Position numbers and translations under genes: made by a program. Below, in pieces: positions 35,396 through 46,930 of a stretch of 64,000 nt of DNA. Source of the stretch: Stictocephala bisonia (Eukaryota > Arthropoda > Insecta > Hemiptera > Membracidae); assembly GCA_035578905.1 (NCBI GenBank), contig JAQJVL010001127.1, positions 62,001-126,000 on the forward strand, given 5' to 3'. Below the pieces are notes generated by a model. That model worked only from the letters and a program-made list of their open reading frames with translations, made no database searches and had not been told where the DNA came from. Each line of letters begins with the position of its first letter. Within the stretch, counting starts at the first letter, position 1.

Positions 35396-36054
35396 TGAGA
35401 TTAATTTGATTTTTATTTGTTATTCAAGTTGTATATTTTCTGTTATTTGTTGATCAGTCAGATTAAAATATTCTCTATTTTTTTCATGGCACATTTTCAA
35501 AACAGTTGTACTTTTTCTAGCTTATCATTCCACATAGCGCCTTATATGCTACATTATATCTTTTTTCGTAAGCCTCTTGATTATTTTTCCCTTGGATAAC
35601 TTACTTAATATATATGTCAAATTAGTTTTCTCTTAATTGGCATCAGACTTGAAATGCATGCTCTTGCTTTTAGTTGAGGCACAGCTGGAACATCTCCAAA
35701 CTAGATCTGTTGTGATGCAGTTGTCTCCTTTACTAATTTGCAGTCAAGAAGTTTTTAGTTCCATGCTACAATCATTACATATCACTTTGAGATTTGTAAC
35801 ATTAACCACATAAGCACATTCACCAGAGTTGAGTATCTTGAAATATAGAAAAAATATGAAAAGTTTAAATAAATGCCAAAGTATACTGTAATAGTTAGGT
35901 GAAACAGAACGATCTTGGGAACAGACACATATTAGATAACGATTTTGATTGCTCAAGGGCTGACTCATCATGGAAGCAAGCAGTTTTTATTCTTGATTAA
36001 GTTATTTTTTTTGGATTTATATTGCATTGTATTAAACTCATTTTGATCTTTCAG
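35396..36054. other. Intronic stretch before MAST exon
   Basis: No repeat or gene recognised apart from the acceptor TTTCAG at 36049-36054. Confidence 0.45.
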
Positions 36055-36233
36055 TCACAGTGTTCAAGCCAGGAACGTTTGCACCAACTGCCGTCGGTGC
36101 CAACCACCGATGAGTTGAAACTTCTCACCAAACACTTTTCGTCCAACGACAGCAATCCTAGTGGTGGGGATTGTACTGGTAGCGATGAAGGCCGAAAGTC
36201 TCCATTCAGCAGACCACGCTCAAGAAGCCTCAG
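36055..36233 (+). CDS. MAST: MAST kinase gene, exon ([11 protein letters not shown] motif)
   Basis: Phase-0 exon of 179 bp encoding [28 protein letters not shown], a Ser/Gly-rich stretch and [11 protein letters not shown], then two bases of the next codon. [11 protein letters not shown] and the RPRSRSLSP end are MAST-family signatures at the start of the conserved pre-kinase (DUF1908) domain, a predicted helical region. A second in-frame AG lies 6 nt downstream (TCACAG at 36055-36060), so an isoform lacking Ser-Gln is possible. The donor GT is at 36234. Confidence 0.93.
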
Positions 36234-36599
36234 GTAACATTTTTTTACGGTTCAATCAAATTGCTATTTAATTATATGTGTATATATATATATATAAAAT
36301 GTGATATTAAATAAAAGATATATATTCGCTCACTTAATTGACACACTTTTTTAACAGGAATATCTTGATGCTACCAATTAAATTAAGAAGTGACTCTTTA
36401 GTAAGATTTCTTATTGTATTTTAGTTCTTCAGCTTTGCACAGATGTATAAATATAAGCATACGTTTTCTCAAATATTTTTCCTTCCGAAGATTTCTGCGG
36501 AATGCCTGAAAAACTATCTCTCATTTGAAATAAGAAATTAGCAAACTCAGGCGAAAAAAAGTTCTCTACTCTATTTTAAAAAAATTGCACACATTTTTG

Positions 36600-38335
36600 G
36601 TATTTGAGGCATTGTTCTGGAAGGGTTAGAGATAAACTCATATATGGGCATTGGCAAGTTTGCCAGCACGGTGTTGGACATTGTCCAGGCTGCCTTGAGA
36701 TTCCTGGAAAAGTGGTGTAGGGACAAGGGACTCTCTGTTAATCCTAACAAGACAGTACTTGTACTCTTCACTAGGAAGAAGAGGTTGGATGGCCTATACA
36801 TGCCCACCATGGAAAATATGGTGCTAAGAGCTACAGGGTCGGTTAAGTATCTGGGGGTCGCCCTATACACTGGCTCAAGCACCTACAGGAAAAAGCCAGG
36901 AAGTTCAGAATGGCTTTTTGGGCTTGTTGGAGGGCCATTGGGACAATGTGGGGTCTTAAACCAAAGATAGTTTACTGGCTATACACGAGTGTACTTGGCC
37001 CTCCTTATGTTATGCTGCAGTTGTCTGGTGGTCGGCCATGGCACAAAACAGTGCAAGGCTAACATTAGATAGATGTCAGGGAATGGCGTGCCTGGGAATT
37101 ACAGGCGCAATTAGAACAACCCCATTGGCGGCGATGGAGGTCCTCACTGGGCTCCGCCCAATGGAACTGTTTGTAAAAAGGAAGGCTTGTAAAGTGGCCT
37201 TTAGAATAAGGACGGCTGGTGGCTGGTTGTCTGGTCAACCAGGACTCCATGGTGAAATACTATCTAGGGACATCGGTCTGGACCCGTTGCTCGCGATGGG
37301 AACAGACTCAATGATAGCTAGGTACAGAGTAGACAGGCAGGTCAGGGCTTTCCTTCCAAGCAGAGAAAAGTGGATGGGGAGTCCGAGCCTGCACAAGTCA
37401 AAGGAAGTGTCTGGTATACGGACGGCTCACTTATAGAAGGAGGTGCGGGTGCTTGGGTGTACGGGAGGGGTGCACGGAAAGTTCTGTCCGTACCACTAGG
37501 TGCCCATGCTACCCTCTTCCAAGTGGAGGTGATGGCAATCATGACAGCCGCACAGGAAGAAATGAGTCTAGGTGGCTTTGGAGGAGTAGTTTCCATCTGT
37601 TCAGACAGTCAGGCGGCGATAAAGGCAATCATGGCGCCATGTACCGGCTCTAAGTTGGTATGGGAATGCCAGGGGATCTTAGAAACCCTTTGCCGGCGTA
37701 AACAGGTGAGACTCATATGGTCCCTGGGCATGCTCTTATTGATGGAAATGAGAGGGCTGATGCACTGGCTAGGAGAAGGGCAAAGGGCCCTCTTCTGGGA
37801 CCGGAGCTGGCCCTTGGTATTCCTTTCCAAAAGGTAAAGAGAAGAATTGATAGGTGGACCTATGAGGAATGCGCTGGTAGATGGAGAACCGAGTCCGGGC
37901 TCAGGCAGTCTCGTGCACTTATCCAAGGACCGGATCGCAGTTACAGCAGAGCTTTGCTGAGCTGTAACCAGGCCAAGGTGAGGGCGGTTACGGGAATGCT
38001 GACCGGACATAATCTTCTTTACAGACATATGAAGATAATGGGCCTAACAGAGGACTCCACATGTAGGCTCTGTGAGGAGGATGAGGAGAGCTCCATAAAC
38101 ATCTTGTGTAACTGTGGAGCTCTTTCATCTCTTAGGTACAGGACTCTGGGTGCCGCTTTTCTGAAACCAGTGGACATTAGAAGGGCTACACTCGGGGAGA
38201 TCATGTCCTTCATAAGGGGGACTGGTCTCTTGTGACACTTTCGCCAGGCTCGGGGCGCAAAGGGCCATGGAGTCTAGGCGCGGTGGGCTTGGTGACAGGA
38301 CCACAACCCGGTGTATCTAACTAAGTCATGTTAAC
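36600..38335 (+). pseudogene. LINE relic with RNase H domain (I/Loa/R1-like), 5'-truncated
   Basis: Starts in the reverse transcriptase palm/thumb (WCRDKGLSVNPNKTVLV at about 36712) and continues through several frames into an RNase H domain. That domain shows YTDGSLIEGGAG near 37415, a VEVMAIMTA helix, CSDSQAA and PGHALIDGNERADALA; these carry the Asp/Glu/Asp/Asp set. It ends with a Cys-rich knuckle, CRLC...LCNC, near 38065-38115. RNase H plus C-terminal zinc knuckle is found in I-, Loa- and R1-type LINEs; I do not assign the clade. At least three frameshifts make it inactive. It is GC-richer than the intron around it, suggesting a fairly recent arrival. Confidence 0.85.
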
Positions 38336-38652
38336 TGGTTTTGAGTTTTTTTATCAGGAAATATATCTTCATCCTTATAATAATTGTATAGTATTTTGGT
38401 TATTGGCTCAAATTCACTGGTAAATTTGCTGGTTTTGATTTATTTTCAGTTAACATTTATTGTACTAATCTGTCTTTTGACTGCACAGTTATACTTCTTA
38501 CTTATGCAACTAAATTTAATTTTTTTGTTGCTGTGCAAGAAGTTTTGAAAAGCTGAAACGGGAAAGGATTAGTGCTCACATTAATAATTAGTGTTGAATT
38601 TGGAGGTTAAGATACAAGTTTTTTATACTGATTGTTTGTTTACCACTTGCAG

Positions 38653-38728
38653 CAGTCCCAGTAGATCACCCATCATGGACAATGACATAGTCATGATGAA
38701 CATGCTGTACAAGGAACGCTTCCCCAAG
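38653..38728 (+). CDS. MAST: MAST kinase gene, exon (VMMNMLYKERFPK motif)
   Basis: A 76-bp exon encoding SSPSRSPIMDNDIVMMNMLY, then KERFPK, ending in phase 0 at GT (38729). The run matches the MAST pre-kinase domain signature IVMMNxxYKERFPK. The acceptor is a tandem TTGCAGCAG. Splicing at the first AG gives two serines after RSL, and at the second AG (exon start 38656) gives one. Family comparison (RSRSLSPxRSP) favours the second. Confidence 0.92.
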
Positions 38729-39059
38729 GTAATTCTACTGTATACTGTATTGCTGCTTGTATGTGTTTGTGTGAGTTTTTTAATGTGCTAACGTGATAAA
38801 TCCTCTTGGAGTTCAATTAACATTAAACATCTTTATTAGTTTTATCCTTATAGTACAAGAAACCAGGTAAAAAGTTGTAGGAAAGTTCCAATTAAATAGC
38901 AAGGATATAAATCAATTTGAAACCTTTTGCAATCTTTTAAGAAAGGTTAACTCCAGAAATATACTGTTTTAAAATCCAGAAATAATCCATTTGCATAGTA
39001 AACAACAAGTAAATGAAAATATTAGTAAATAATTAGAATAAATTAAAAAAAAACATATT

Positions 39060-39450
39060 TTAATAAAAATTAGTACTAAGTGGTTTTTAAAGTCGCTTAT
39101 TATGATTTTAACATAGAAAATATTGTAAAACAATGTGACGGATGAGAAATTGTGCTTTTCCACCATAATCTCGATTGTTGTGAATAAAAGGTATACAAAA
39201 TATGTATACATCCAAAATTTGTGTATTCTAATCATATTTACGTACCTATATAAGCTGCTAAATACTAGTGGAATGTTAGAAAATTGGAAAAATCAAGATA
39301 GTTGATGGTAAATGTATACAAATCGTAATATTATACATTTATATTCAGAATAATTAACTACGGGTTTCATAGGTCGCTTATTATGATTCAACAACAAAAT
39401 AATGATATATTCAGCGGTGGATGAAAAATCCTAGTTTTTCACCACTCGAG
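39060..39450. repeat. Diverged duplicated segment (39060-39200 and 39365-39450)
   Basis: Both segments share GTCGCTTATTATGATT, an AAC...AAAATA.TG block and a GGATGA.AAA...TTTTTCCAC-type block about 290 bp apart in the same orientation. The function is unknown. Confidence 0.45.
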
Positions 39451-39552
39451 ATAGGCTAACATTTCAAATTTTTAAGACTTCCTTCACGGGCCATCCTCTG
39501 GCTATGAGAAAAACAAGTAAAATATGTCTAAATGTTTGTTGTAGGGACATAC

Positions 39553-42500
39553 TACTTACTTACTTAGTTGGCCACTCAAACCGTAAAAGGTTTTTGGCCT
39601 CGCCAATTTGCCTCCACTTCCTCCTGTCTTGCATCATCTCTTCTTCCACTCCCATTTTCCGCATATCCCTTTGCACCTGATCTTTCCATCTCAGCCTTGG
39701 TCGACCCAAAGGTCTTCTTCCTGCTGGTCTTCCTTCCATTACTCTTCTCAATACAGATTCCTCCTCCCTTCTGTTTACATGGCCTGCCCATCTGAGTCGT
39801 CTTGATTTTCCTTCTGCTACTATGTCTGCTTCCTTAAACAATTCTCTAAGTTCCTGATTTTTCATTATTCTCCATTGTTCTTCTTCTTTCACTGGCCCAT
39901 ATATTGCTCTTAATACTTTATTTTCAAAGGTTACTAATCACCTTTCTGTTTTCTTGCTCATTGTCCATACCTCAGAGCCATATAGGACTACTGGCCTTAT
40001 AATTGTCTTGTACATTTGTTCTTTGGTTCTTCTTGATAAGGTTTTGCTTTTCAACATTTTTCCTAAGGCCCAATAGCACCTATTTCCGTTCAGTAACCTT
40101 GTTTCAATTTCTGTTTCTTCTTTATTTTGTTGATCAATAGTGACACCAAGGTATTTGAATTTTTCACAACTATTGAATTTATATGGATTCACTTCTAAAA
40201 CCTGCTCTCTTTCTAATGCATTCCGTTCTATTTTAAGATATTTGGTTTTTTCCTCATTGATTTCTAAGCCTACTATTTTTGCTTGAGTAATGAGCTCCTC
40301 AGCCAGACGTTTGAGACCGTCCTCGTTTTCGGCTAATAAGGCTACATAATCTGCAAAAGCCAATAATTTGATCTTTGCGTCTATCCACAGACCCTCATTC
40401 AAACTTTTTGTTCTTTTTAGTGTGTTTTCAATTGCCAGATTGAACAGTAAAGGTGATAACCCATCTCCTTGTCTTACGCCAGTGTTTATTTCAAATGTCT
40501 CTGAATATTCATTGTTTATTTTTACTTTACATTTTGATTCTTCCATACAAATCTCTGCCATCTTCACTAATTTCTCTGGTATTCCATATCCTTTAAGTGT
40601 TTCCCATAGATGTTTACGGTCTATACTGTCATACGCTTTTTTGAAGTCAACAAAAAGGATATGTGTGGTTTTGTCAAATTCCCAGTACTTTGAGATGACT
40701 TGTTTTAAGATGAACAGTTGGTCTGTGGTTGATTTACCTCTTCTGAATCCTGTCTGATGATCACCCAGCATTTCTTCTCCATACTCTGTTACTCTCTTGT
40801 TCACGATTTTGGATAAAATTTTATATGTAGTGTTAATGAGAGATATTCCTCTATAGTTGCTACAGTTCTGTCTGTCCCCTTTCTTATAAATTGGTACGAT
40901 TAGCGCTACCTTCCATTCATCTGGTAATTTTTCTTCATTCCAAATTTTCAGAATGAGCTCATGAATCTCTTCCTTTAATGACTTCCCTCCACATTTTAAA
41001 GCTTCAATTGGTATGCCATCTTCTCCTGAGGCCTTCCCATTCTTCAGTGACGCTACAGCTTCCTTTACTTCTTCCAATGACGGTTCTTCAATGAATGGTT
41101 GTGCATTTTGATATGTTTCATTCGCACTATCATTGCTTGTTTCCCCATTTAGGAGTTTCTCAAAATATTCTTTCCATATTTTGAGGCACTCTCCTTGATT
41201 GCACGTTACTCTCCCTTGAGCATCTTTGATCCCAAAACTGTTTGGAGTGAATCCTTTTTTAAAAAAACGTACTGTCCGATAGAAGTCCTTAGCATTGTTA
41301 CATGTTCTATCTTTTTCTGCTCTTTCCAATTGTTCTCTCAAGAACTTCCTTTTTGCAGTTCTTAGTCTCCTGTTCACTTCCTGGTTTAGTCTTTGGTAAT
41401 TGTTTTTATTTTCTTGAGTTTCACTCAATAGCCACTTCTGTTTTGCCTTTTTCCTCTCTTCTATTGCATTTCTTCACTCCTCATTGAACCATGGCTTATT
41501 GTATCCTTTCCTTGTTCCTATTACCTCTTTCATCGTCGTTTGTACCGTAGTTTTTATTTTGTTCCACCGCTCATTAATATCTATTTGTTCATTTTCTTTT
41601 TCCATGTTGTTGAGTATTTCAAATCTATTTTTTAGCTCTAATTCAAACTTTGCTTTTATGTGTTGGTTCTTCAGATTACTAATATCTACTAAGGGCTTAG
41701 CTCTTTGTTTCTCTCTTATATCCTTACATAACTTTTGTCTAACTTTGGCTATGACTAGTGTATGGTCTGTTCCGCACTCTGCACCTCTCCTACTTCTCAC
41801 ATCAGTGATGCAACTTTTATATCTGTCTTCAACCAGTATGTGGTCTATTTGATTTTTCGTTTGACCATTGGGAGACGTCCATGTACTTTTGTAAATGTCT
41901 TTTCTTGGAAATTTTGTTGACATTATCTTCATGTTCCTGGAACTTGCAAAGCTAATAAGCCTCATTCCATTATCATTACTGTTATCATGCAAACTATTAC
42001 CACCTGTATACTTCTTCCAAATTTCTTCATTTCCCACTTTAGCATTTGCATCCCCCATCAGTATTTTTAAGTCATAGGACGGAATGTTTAACATAACTTG
42101 TTCTAAGGTATCATAGAAATCATCTTTGGTATTATCGTCTGCCTCCTCTGCTGGGGCATAGTAAGATATCACAGATATGTTTCGAAATTTTTCCTTAAAT
42201 CTAATATAGCACAGCCTTTCATTTATAGGGTTAAATGCTATCACAGATTCAAGTAACTTCTTTTTTACAGCTATTCCTACTCCAGCATAATGATTTCCCT
42301 CATCACTGCCGCTATAATATAACGTGTAGTTCTTTGTATTCAGTTTTCCGTTAAATGGCCATCTGGTTTCTTGGACAGCGAGGACATCTATGTCATATTT
42401 CTCTATTTCTTCCATAACAATGTCTAACTTGCCTGGAACTAACATCGTTCTAACATTCTACGTACCAAAAGTCATCTCCTTGTGACGTAGCTTGGGTCTT

Positions 42501-42791
42501 TGTCCGGTGTATCCATCCTTTTCCGAGGCTAATTTTTGGCGTTTCTGAACTGGTGTTTTCTTTTATGGGGTAGGGTAGTTGGCCCTACGCCCAACCCCCA
42601 ACCTGGAGGACCACGGTATCCTTTTTTGTCTGGCTCCTACCTCACGAAGACCTGTCCGGCAAGGGAGACCCTACCAGTAGCCAAGCTACCGCCGGCATAG
42701 CTCTCGAGGTTGTCAGAGCATGCAAGCCCACTCGCCCCGGCAAGGCAGGGATACCTTCGAGTGAGCATACCTTCGAGGCAGGGATACCTTT
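39553..42791 (-). mobile_element. RTE-like LINE, near full length
   Basis: A - strand non-LTR retrotransposon of about 3.2 kb, inserted in MAST intron 5 antisense to the gene. Near-identical 14-bp flanks (39539-39552 and 42792-42805, one mismatch) are the target duplication. The 3' end on the - strand is a short TAAG-type tract at about 39553-39565. The 5' region (42480-42791) is GC-richer, untranslated or poorly conserved. One long ORF encodes endonuclease and reverse transcriptase. Confidence 0.85.
39560..42475 (-). pseudogene. RTE-like LINE polyprotein (AP endonuclease plus reverse transcriptase)
   Basis: One frame of about 970 codons starting at MTFGT (42475), broken only by three nonsense codons: TAG 42458-42460, TGA 41474-41476 and TGA 39938-39940. 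The N-terminal third is an AP-like endonuclease with NVRTM, VQETRW, GDANAKVG, NQIDHILV and GTDHTLV. Such proteins are often mis-annotated as craniofacial development protein 2. The reverse transcriptase follows with PIYKKGDRQNCSNYRGISL, GFRRGKSTTDQ, FVDFKKAYDSI and GVRQGDGLSPLLFN. The catalytic FADD reads FADY (TAT at 40346-40348). The C-terminus has RRLRWAGHVNR and GRPRLRWKDQV, usual for this group. It is dead but recently so, with no frameshift. Confidence 0.9.
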
Positions 42792-42805
42792 TTGTAGGGA
42801 CACAC

Positions 42806-43556
42806 ATAACTATAAAGTTTTATTACATTTCTTTCTATAATTTTAAAAGTAATAAATATTTTCTAGACTTGCCCAACCCTGTATAATACAACTTTTTACT
42901 ATTGGAATTTTTTTTGAAAACCAAAGACCAGTTGGAAACGCTTAACTAGCCACACAGTTCCAATAAAGTGGCTAAATAGCCAAGAAATGGTTGGCTGTTA
43001 TTTTGTTTTTAATTTTGTGTTACAAAACGCCTTATTGGTCTTACACTTTTATAATTTTTATCTGTCTCAAAGTTCCTCTCAAATATCGTTTTGCATGAGT
43101 CACCATCTTTGAGATATTTATGTCGAAACAGTCTGTGATTTATATTTATTAACAAAAGTGTCATCTTTTAAATGCTATATCTAGCCTTTGGCTAATCATA
43201 AAAAAGAAAAAGAAGAGAAACTGGAAGGTAAATTTAATAGCTTTAAATTAAATCCTTATAAATTTGTACATAAGTAAAACACTTTTTGAGATATTTAAAA
43301 AAATTAAATTTGGGAATGAACATTTCAATATTCAATGCTCTCTTTCTCTTCAAGGGTGCATTTAAATGAAAAGTGGAAAATCTCATTTTCTTCTAAAATG
43401 AGTTAATTATAATTAACCCATTATATATGTTATTTTAGAATTCCCCCCCCCCCCCCCCCGATATGAAGGTGCCTTTTAACAGTTTAGCAAGTGAAATTTT
43501 CCTAAAACAATATTTTGTAATGAAGTGTTAGTAACAAAAAATTGTTTTATGAATAG
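42806..43556. other. Intronic stretch with poly-C run
   Basis: No gene. An uninterrupted run of about 18 C lies at 43443-43460, striking in this AT-rich context and only 100 bp upstream of a MAST acceptor (GAATAG, 43551-43556). Confidence 0.5.
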
Positions 43557-43778
43557 GCCACTCATCAGATGGAAGATCGACTCAATACATTTATTCATGA
43601 AAATAGTGCTGTGGTGGAACATGGAGATTTTGGCAACAATTGCAGTCCTATTTTGCGATTTGTATACCACCAAGTCATCGAGATGGCAAGGGATTGCCTG
43701 AAAAAATCGCAGGAGAAATTAATTACCAGAGGATACTTTTATGAGATGTCAGAAAATTTGGAGAGATTACTTTTAGAG
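43557..43778 (+). CDS. MAST: MAST kinase gene, exon (DUF1908 core, part 1)
   Basis: A 222-bp, 74-codon exon, phase 0 at both ends. It encodes ATHQMEDRLNTFIHENSAVV and later FVYHQVIEMARDCLKKSQ, then GYFYEMSENLERLLLE. The pattern ATxQMExxL...HHQxIExARDCLxKS...YFYExxENLExLL is the core of the MAST pre-kinase domain, a helical bundle (DUF1908) unique to MAST kinases. The insert VEHGDFGNNCSPILR replaces a shorter loop seen in the family. The donor GT is at 43779. Confidence 0.94.
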
Positions 43779-44809
43779 GTATTGTTAATAATTTTACATT
43801 TATCTTTAGTTTTATTTAAGCTAACACCAACATTTGATTTTATTTGATCACTCATAATTAATGACCATTTACAGAATAGAAGTACGATGATTCAATTTTT
43901 GTATTTGGTTAGGTCTTTTCAATCATTTTGTTCGTCAAGTTCTTTAGATTTGTTGAAGATTCATTTAAATAAATCCGGTAGCTTAACTATATGCTAAAAG
44001 GAGACAACATACTTCGAACCACCTTGAATTTTAAAATTTTACCAAAGTAAAACTACTGTGCCACTTTCGTTATTGCAATTTAAAATACTACTACTACGCA
44101 TATAATTAAGCTTTCCAAATAACAATAACGATTTAAAGGATGAAAACAATAAAATATGATTTTTAAAGTAGGCTATACTTAGCTTAACTTCAATGGGCCG
44201 TAAGTTTCTTACTGCATTCATTATCACAGCCAAGAGTGTTTGGTAGGTGTCTGCTCTGCGGGAGTTGATATTTATTTTCATCAAGTGATTGTACAGGAAT
44301 ATTTATTTTTTGCAAAAAACGTATGTCTGAGTGGGATTTTTTATTAAAGTCACATGTATGTGTGCGTGTCCATGTGTATTTATATAAAATACTGGTAATA
44401 AGGTTTTAAATCAAAATAAATATTTTAATAAATTGCTACTAAATAGATGTACTAGAATGCACAAATATAAAAATAAGAAAGTCTGTAAATAATAGGAAAA
44501 TGAGAAAGTATGAGATTTAATACGATTTGGCAACAAACTTAACATCATATTTATAAAAAAATCTGCATACCATAAGAAATTAAATTGTAATTAAGCTGAA
44601 ATATAACTGGGGTAGTCTAGCTGGACTAAGGTTCTTGGTGAAATAGTGTTGATTCTAAATGTTTCTAAATCAGCTCGGTCAAAACTAATTATGTCTAAAT
44701 TCGGAAAGTGGATAAGCCCAATTTATTAATTGTCCCAGAGGGCCGAGGCAACACATAAAGGCGGTCAGCTTTGAATGCTAAATTAATTTTCATTAATATA
44801 AATACAAGG
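43779..44809. other. Intronic stretch
   Basis: Nothing recognised; AT-rich with short ORFs. Confidence 0.4.
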
Positions 44810-44811
44810 TA

Positions 44812-45737
44812 GAGTCAAAAAGTTCCTGGAATCGATGTCTAGAGACATTCAGCGTGGTTGCTGGTGGGAATTTTGTTGTCTGTTAGCTAGTACTATTTCT
44901 GGAGAAGAGATATATGTAGCGCGAGTATAGCTCAGCCGCCTTTATTCCCCTGTAGAGATCGCTTTTCGTGTATTTGCGTGTTTACATTGTCGTTTTTGAA
45001 AATTGATCTAATGAACAGCTAAATAACATTAAATTTTGGTGTTTTACTTCAAAAGTCATCTTCTGGGACACTTTAAATGTCAATTCAAGTATACGGAACT
45101 AAGTTGATGAAGAAAAGCCAATTTTACAAATGACACAAACGTTTTTGTGAAGGTCACATAAACATTGAAGATGACTCATAGTGGACGCCCTTCGACTGCA
45201 ACCACAGATGACAACATTGAGCGAGTTCGGCAAACTCTCCATGCAAACTGAAGAATAACAATTGATGATTAGGTAAATTTATCCACACAAAAAAGTTCTT
45301 CGGCGCTTACGAGATGTCATAAGGAGGAAACGGCCGGAAAATTAAGCAGAAAACAATTGGATTTTGCTGTATGACAGTACCCCTGCACATCGATTCTCGT
45401 TAGTACGTGACTACCTGGTCGAGCACCGCGTTACCACGTTAGAACATCCTCCCTACTCGTCTGACCTCATGCTGGTTGATTTCTTACTGTTCACACGGTG
45501 AAAACATCAATAAAAGGAAATAGTTTTGCAGGTGCTAAAGCTGTCAGAAAAAATGTGATAAAATTATTTAAATACATTTAAAAAAATAAGTTTCCTAAGT
45601 GTTTTGACCATCTGTATGATCGTAGGGACAAGTGTATTGTTGTAGGAGAAGAATATTTTGAAGGAAAATAGGTTTGTAATTTTTTTTATCTTTGTCCAAT
45701 AAATATATTTCAACCAATTCCGGAAACTTTTTGACTA
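44812..45737 (+). mobile_element. mariner-like element with decayed transposase
   Basis: The termini GAGTCAAAAAGTTCCTGGAAT and (inverted) GTCAAAAAGTTTCCGGAAT, flanked by TA, identify a mariner-like element. Inside, in broken frames, are SGRPSTATTDDNIERVR, a linker region, then LLYDSTPAHR with the second catalytic Asp, then YLVEHRVTTLEHPPYSSDL, all diagnostic of mariner transposase. The remainder ends near DRRDKCIVVGEEYFE. At about 926 bp it is shorter than an intact element (about 1.3 kb), with internal deletions and stops. Confidence 0.85.
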
Positions 45738-46009
45738 TATCTCGTATATCATAACTAGCCAAACCTGAAGGGACCTTCCTACTCTGTTCTTAACATGGTG
45801 AATCAAGTCTAAGATAAACCAAATAATGTAGTATAAAAATCTACGGTTTCGTTTAAAAATTGATTATTGAAAACCAACTAAACAAATTAAAATTTAGAAA
45901 GATAACCACGGCAACCTGGCAAAAATCTTACAATTAATGTTGACTGATGATTTTAGAAACGACACTACGATGATACATCTTGATGTATGTTCCAGTTTGG
46001 GGTATTTAT

Positions 46010-46180
46010 GCAGTTTCTTGTCACCAAACAAATTTGGAACATTTTGATTGAAATGGGTCTAGAATTTCACCTAGACCCATTTCATTATTGCAGGCTGTTT
46101 AGCTGCAATGTGACTTTGTCAATAATTTGTAAAATTCTTATGACAAATAAAGAAATTTGATTTGATTTGATTTGAATTGA
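46010..46180 (+). mobile_element. 3' end fragment of a CR1-like LINE
   Basis: Ends in GACAAATAAAGAAATTTGAT followed by TTGAT repeats, the same type of AATAAA-plus-microsatellite end as LINE A and LINE B. A perfect 12-bp hairpin (46051-46062 with 46071-46082, 8-nt loop) lies about 60 bp before the tail. No coding sequence remains. Confidence 0.6.
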
Positions 46181-46217
46181 CTGTATTTTCACGAGATATG
46201 GGTTTTATTCCGCGGAA

Positions 46218-46930
46218 ATAACGTATTTTACCGAACAAATTAAAAAAAAACCAATGTTACGACTTTTAGTATTTTTGTCATATTTTCATTAATTTAAATG
46301 GTATTTTAATCATCTTTTTTATTTTGATATTTTTTTTTTGTGCTGAATACAAATTTGAATTGGTCTGCTACAAATATTTCTCGAGATATAACGGAAAAAC
46401 TACTATCGCGGCGAATCGCGATTAGTAGCGATTACGTGATCATTATATACAACAACTATTAATCACAAAAACCGAATTCACCTATATTCCCACCGGAGTG
46501 ACGGCCAGCAGGGCTGAGTTAACAACTGAGCAACTGAGGCCAAACACTTGAATTTAACACAAATTACAAATTTTTGTTGAGAAAATAGACGATTAGGATA
46601 AGTTAAAGTTATGTTTGGTTATGTCAGTAAAAAATGCATTTTTCGAGCTGAAAAAAATTTCACTACAAAACCAGTTATATATTTGTGTTCATCATAAAAA
46701 AAACATGAAAAATGACAAAAAAAGTTGTCGAAAAATAATGATTTAAAAAATAAGTTGGTTATTTCACTATCAGATAAAAACTAGTTTTTCGATTTTTCGG
46801 TAAAAAACGAGTTTTCCGCGAGTGAAATCAAACTCCTCAAGAGATAAACTCATTTTCACCACTTTTCAACATGAAATCGTATTTTCAGAGGTGGCAAGAA
46901 AGTGCATAATTACCCAATTTGGTTAGCTAA
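46218..46930 (+). repeat. Unclassified interspersed repeat R4, copy 2
   Basis: Direct counterpart of 26299-26990. It retains several short inverted motifs such as TCGCGGCGAATCGCGA near 46408-46423. No ORF. Confidence 0.65.

Noticed and set aside
41474..42445. Craniofacial development protein 2-like gene
   Set aside because: That name is a common mis-annotation of RTE-type LINE endonucleases; the frame continues into a reverse transcriptase.
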